Assembly (NCBI GenBank): GCA_036495715.1
Contig: DASXML010000017.1
Span: forward strand, 39,458-103,457
Source: Scandinavium sp036495715
GTDB taxonomy: Bacteria > Pseudomonadota > Gammaproteobacteria > Enterobacterales > Enterobacteriaceae
Length of the DNA: 64,000 nt
Direction: 5' to 3'
In this document: piece by piece, positions 61,717 through 64,000 of the stretch
Position numbering within the stretch: the first letter of the stretch is position 1
Layout of the letters: every line of letters begins with the position of its first letter
Notes under the pieces: model-generated
What the model saw: only the letters and a program-made list of their open reading frames with translations
Told to the model about the DNA's origin: nothing
Database searches by the model: none
Translations under genes and position numbers: made by a program

Positions 61717-61721
61717 TCTGC

Positions 61722-61747
61722 AAGCCTCGAATTTTCGAGGCTTTTTT
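61722..61747 (+). terminator. Terminator of pssA
   Basis: AAGCCTCGAA/TTCGAGGCTT hairpin followed by TTTTTA, directly after pssA and before yfiM. Confidence 0.93.
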
Positions 61748-61760
61748 ACAGGAACCTGCG

Positions 61761-62084
61761 ATGCGTATTTTGGTTCTGCTGTCTTCGTTATGGCTTTGCG
61801 GCTGTAGCCATATGGCGAATGATGCCTGGACTGGGCAGGATAAAGCCCAACATTTTATCGCCTCTGCCATTCTCTCCGCCGCAGGCAACGAATACGCTCT
61901 GCATCAGGGCCTCAGCCAGGACAGAAGTGCAGCCTATGGACTGATGTTCTCCCTTAGCTTAGGTGCTGGGAAAGAACTTTGGGACAGCCGCCCGTCGGGT
62001 AGCGGCTGGAGCTGGAAAGACTTTGCGTGGGATGTCGCCGGTGCCACGACCAGTTATGCGGTGTGGCAGATGGCGCATCAATAA
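61761..62084 (+). CDS. yfiM: Lipoprotein YfiM
   Basis: A 107-residue predicted lipoprotein like E. coli YfiM. The start at 61761 (MRILVLLSSLWLCGCSH) has AGGAA upstream and gives a lipobox LCGC; the frame runs upstream to 61713 but through the pssA terminator. The mature part has the motif GQDKAQHFIASAILSAAGNE with an Asp/Lys/His pattern and a second hydrophobic segment, as in DUF2279-type families. Function unknown. Convergent with kgtP, with only two bases between stops. Confidence 0.88.
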   Translation: MRILVLLSSLWLCGCSHMANDAWTGQDKAQHFIASAILSAAGNEYALHQGLSQDRSAAYGLMFSLSLGAGKELWDSRPSGSGWSWKDFAWDVAGATTSYAVWQMAHQ

Positions 62085-62086
62085 CG

Positions 62087-63385
62087 CTACAAACGTAACC
62101 CCTTCCCTTTACTGTGTAACATCAGCGAAACCAAGAAAGCCAGTGCGCTCAATAGTGTGACATACCAGAAGAATGCACTCTCAAATCCAATAGATTTTAG
62201 GGAAAGAGCCACATATTCCGCAGAGCCACCGAACAGCGCATTCGCCACGGCATAAGAAAGCCCAACCCCTAAAGCGCGAACCTGCGCCGGGAACATCTCA
62301 GCTTTCAGGATCCCGCTTATCGACGTATAAAAACTGGCGATCAACAGCGCGCATATCACTAATGCGAAAGCAGCATAAGGCGAATGCACATGCTGAAGTG
62401 CTGTAAGGATCGGTACAGTAAATAGCGTTGCCAACCCACCAAAGCACAACATTGAGGTACGGCGACCGATCCGGTCGGACAATGCGCCGAACAATGGCTG
62501 GACAACCATATAAACAAAGAGCGCAGCAGTCATTACAATACTGGCGACACTTGCACTCATTCCCGTGGTGTTGACCAAATATTTTTGCATATAGGTTGTG
62601 AATGTATAAAACACCAGAGAGCCACCGGCAGTGAAACCCAGTACCATCACGAAGGCTTTACGGTTACGCCAAAGCCCTTTAAGCGATCCAGCTTCCTTTA
62701 ATGCGCGTGTTTCCTGTTGCGAAGTTTCATCCAGTTGGCGACGCAGCCAAAGTGCAACCAGTGCCAACACAGCCCCAAGAGCAAACGGAATACGCCAGCC
62801 CCAGGCATGTAAATCCTCACTGCTGAGTACCTGCTGAAGTACCACCACAACAAGAAGAGCTAACAGTTGGCCACCGATTAACGTCACATACTGAAATGAA
62901 GCGAAGAAACCTTTACGCCCTTCAATAGCAACTTCACTCATATAAGTCGCGCTAGTGCCGTATTCTCCGCCAACGGAGAGTCCCTGAAACAAGCGTGCCA
63001 ATAGCAGTAACGCGGGAGCCCAAGTGCCAATAGCCGCATACCCAGGTAAGCAAGCGATCACCAGCGATCCGAAACACATCATGCAGACCGAGATCAGCAT
63101 CGATTTCTTTCGTCCGTGACGATCGGCAATACGACCAAATAACCAGCCACCGATCGGTCTCATCAGGAATCCAGCGGCAAAAACCCCCGCAGTTTGGAGC
63201 AACTGAGTCGTTGCATTACCTGAAGGGAAAAAGATATGGGCGAAATAGAGCGAGCAGAACGAATACACGTAGAAATCAAACCATTCCACCAGATTCCCGG
63301 ATGAAGCCCCCACGATAGCCCAAACTCTGCGCCGGGTGTCACTGCCCATCAGCGACTCACGAGACGAAAACGCATTCTCAGTCAT
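62087..63385 (-). CDS. kgtP: Alpha-ketoglutarate:H+ symporter KgtP
   Basis: A 432-residue major facilitator of the metabolite:H+ symporter family importing 2-oxoglutarate. Twelve helices; signatures are SSGNLVEWFDFYVYSFCSLYF near the N-terminus, GRIADRHGRKKSM (loop 2-3), RLFQGLSVGGEYGTSATYMS (helix 5) and ALSDRIGRRTSM (loop 8-9). Length equals E. coli KgtP; only the first ~13 residues differ. Its 5' side faces the end of an rRNA operon, as in E. coli next to rrnG. A candidate CRP site lies about 108 bases upstream. Confidence 0.97.
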   Translation of the reverse strand: MTENAFSSRESLMGSDTRRRVWAIVGASSGNLVEWFDFYVYSFCSLYFAHIFFPSGNATTQLLQTAGVFAAGFLMRPIGGWLFGRIADRHGRKKSMLISVCMMCFGSLVIACLPGYAAIGTWAPALLLLARLFQGLSVGGEYGTSATYMSEVAIEGRKGFFASFQYVTLIGGQLLALLVVVVLQQVLSSEDLHAWGWRIPFALGAVLALVALWLRRQLDETSQQETRALKEAGSLKGLWRNRKAFVMVLGFTAGGSLVFYTFTTYMQKYLVNTTGMSASVASIVMTAALFVYMVVQPLFGALSDRIGRRTSMLCFGGLATLFTVPILTALQHVHSPYAAFALVICALLIASFYTSISGILKAEMFPAQVRALGVGLSYAVANALFGGSAEYVALSLKSIGFESAFFWYVTLLSALAFLVSLMLHSKGKGLRL

Positions 63386-63492
63386 TGTTATTATACTCCC
63401 GCAAAAAACACACCAGCCCGGTATAGGTGGACATCATCGACAAAGCAGAACAATCAGCGAACCAAATGTTACATAATTGTTATGTGGTAATT

Positions 63493-63508
63493 TGTGACGC
63501 GCTACACA
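63493..63508. promoter_or_regulatory. Candidate CRP site upstream of kgtP
   Basis: TGTGA-CGCGCT-ACACA agrees with the CRP palindrome TGTGA-N6-TCACA at nine of ten half-site bases. Its position in the kgtP upstream region is consistent with carbon catabolite control, but the distance of about 108 bases to the start codon leaves the promoter unassigned. Confidence 0.4.
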
Positions 63509-63652
63509 CTTTTCCGTAGCAGGCTTAGTAATCAGGATTAGTCGCAGCAGCATGGCGTCTTGTGATGACCAATCGCGGGAATATGGCGTAAATGTGGGTC
63601 AGATAAGAGGTCCTGCAGTAGCAGCACTGGCTGTTTATAGTATACGTAAACG

Positions 63653-63680
63653 CAAAAAGCCCGGTCTTTCGACCGGGCTT
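63653..63680 (-). terminator. Second terminator of the rRNA operon
   Basis: AAGCCCGGTC-TTTC-GACCGGGCTT with a TTTTTGCG tail on the minus strand. It is preceded by a GCCAGGCATCAAA copy of the 5S 3' end, as in the rrnB T1 arrangement of E. coli. The 63681-63819 stretch between the two terminators has no gene that I can support. Confidence 0.88.
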
Positions 63681-63819
63681 TCCACTTGTTTGATGCCTGG
63701 CCGTTGTATGCCGGACTTCCTGCCTGTCGCCCTTCTGGCAGCACTCCGTGCTGTGCAAATTCGTTCCCGACGAATCTGTCCGTCTCTCCCGGGAACATTT
63801 TTCGACAAACAGCAGACAA

Positions 63820-63850
63820 ACAAAAAAACCCCATGCTTTCGCATGAGGTT
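63820..63850 (-). terminator. First terminator after the 5S gene
   Basis: AACCTCATGC-GAAA-GCATGGGGTT hairpin followed by TTTTTGTTTG on the minus strand, 15 bases after the end of the 5S gene. Confidence 0.92.
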
Positions 63851-63864
63851 TCTTTGTTTATTTG

Positions 63865-63984
63865 ATGCCTGGCAGTTCCCTACTCTCGCATGGGGAGACC
63901 CCACACTACCATCGGCGCTACGGCGTTTCACTTCTGAGTTCGGCATGGGGTCAGGTGGGACCACCGCGCTGTTGCCGCCAGGCA
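63865..63984 (-). rRNA. rrf: 5S ribosomal RNA
   Basis: The minus strand reads TGCCTGGCGGCAACAGCGCG at the 5' end and ends GAACTGCCAGGCAT, with the conserved core CCGAACTCAGAAGTGAAACG between. 120 nucleotides, complete. It is the last gene of an rRNA operon whose 23S gene lies beyond the window's right end (only 16 bases of the spacer are visible). By position next to kgtP this corresponds to E. coli rrnG. Confidence 0.98.
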
Positions 63985-64000
63985 AATTCTGTCTAATCTA

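Noticed and set aside
63681..63819. Possible tRNA or second 5S gene between the two rRNA-operon terminators
   Set aside because: Apart from the 13-base 5S tail copy, the sequence matches neither 5S nor a tRNA cloverleaf.
1..64000. CRISPR arrays, transposases, prophage genes, tRNA genes
   Set aside because: No regularly spaced direct repeats, transposase-like frames with terminal repeats, phage genes or tRNA-like sequences were recognised on either strand.

Overview
The window is chromosomal DNA of a member of the Enterobacteriaceae. Nearly every gene is recognisable as the counterpart of the Escherichia coli K-12 region around 57 min, in the same order: hscA-hscB-iscA-iscU-iscS-iscR, trmJ, suhB, csiE, hcaT, yphA, glyA, hmp, glnB, glrR-qseG-glrK, glmY, purL, mltF, tadA, pgpC, yfhH, yfhL, acpS, pdxJ, recO, era, rnc, lepB, lepA, rseC-rseB-rseA-rpoE, nadB, trmN6, srmB, grcA, ung, yfiF, trxC, tapT, patZ, pssA, yfiM, kgtP and the 5S end of an rRNA operon. 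Two ERIC elements, REP-like hairpins and three departures from the E. coli layout point to a non-Escherichia genus (Enterobacter/Lelliottia/Citrobacter/Kluyvera type). I cannot fix the genus from this window alone.

1-5.3 kb: the iron-sulfur cluster (isc) operon on the minus strand. hscA is cut by the window edge, the IscR repressor gene is first, and tandem type-1 IscR operators lie upstream. ERIC elements sit in two of its internal gaps. 5.3-11.3 kb: trmJ and suhB (divergent), then a NicO-type Ni/Co transporter plus a DUF1007 secreted protein where E. coli has yfhR, then csiE and an hcaT-like permease with no hca catabolic genes beside it.

11.3-24.3 kb: the accessory part. On the minus strand are a very large YphG protein (mutarotase-like front, TPR tail), a sugar-porter MFS and an aldose-1-epimerase. 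Divergent on the plus strand are a ROK regulator (YphH), a GPH sugar symporter, a GH36 alpha-galactosidase, an OprD-type porin and a tiny lipoprotein, followed by yphA. E. coli has yphB-yphF here, with an ABC transporter. The layout suggests a complete galactoside uptake and breakdown locus: porin across the outer membrane, two inner-membrane permeases, cytoplasmic hydrolase, epimerase, and a local sugar-sensing regulator.

24.3-41 kb: glyA/hmp with PurR and NsrR operators between them, the PII gene glnB, the GlrK/QseG/GlrR system next to its target small RNA gene glmY (sigma-54 promoter plus three GlrR sites), purL, the lytic transglycosylase mltF, tadA, pgpC, yfhH and yfhL, then acpS and pdxJ.

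41-64 kb: housekeeping clusters: DNA repair and RNA processing (recO-era-rnc), protein export and translation (lepB, lepA), the sigma-E stress regulon core (rpoE-rseABC), nadB with a NadR box, RNA modification and helicase genes, the FNR-controlled grcA, ung, trxC, tapT, the lysine acetyltransferase patZ, pssA, kgtP, and finally the 5S gene and terminators of an rRNA operon read on the minus strand.
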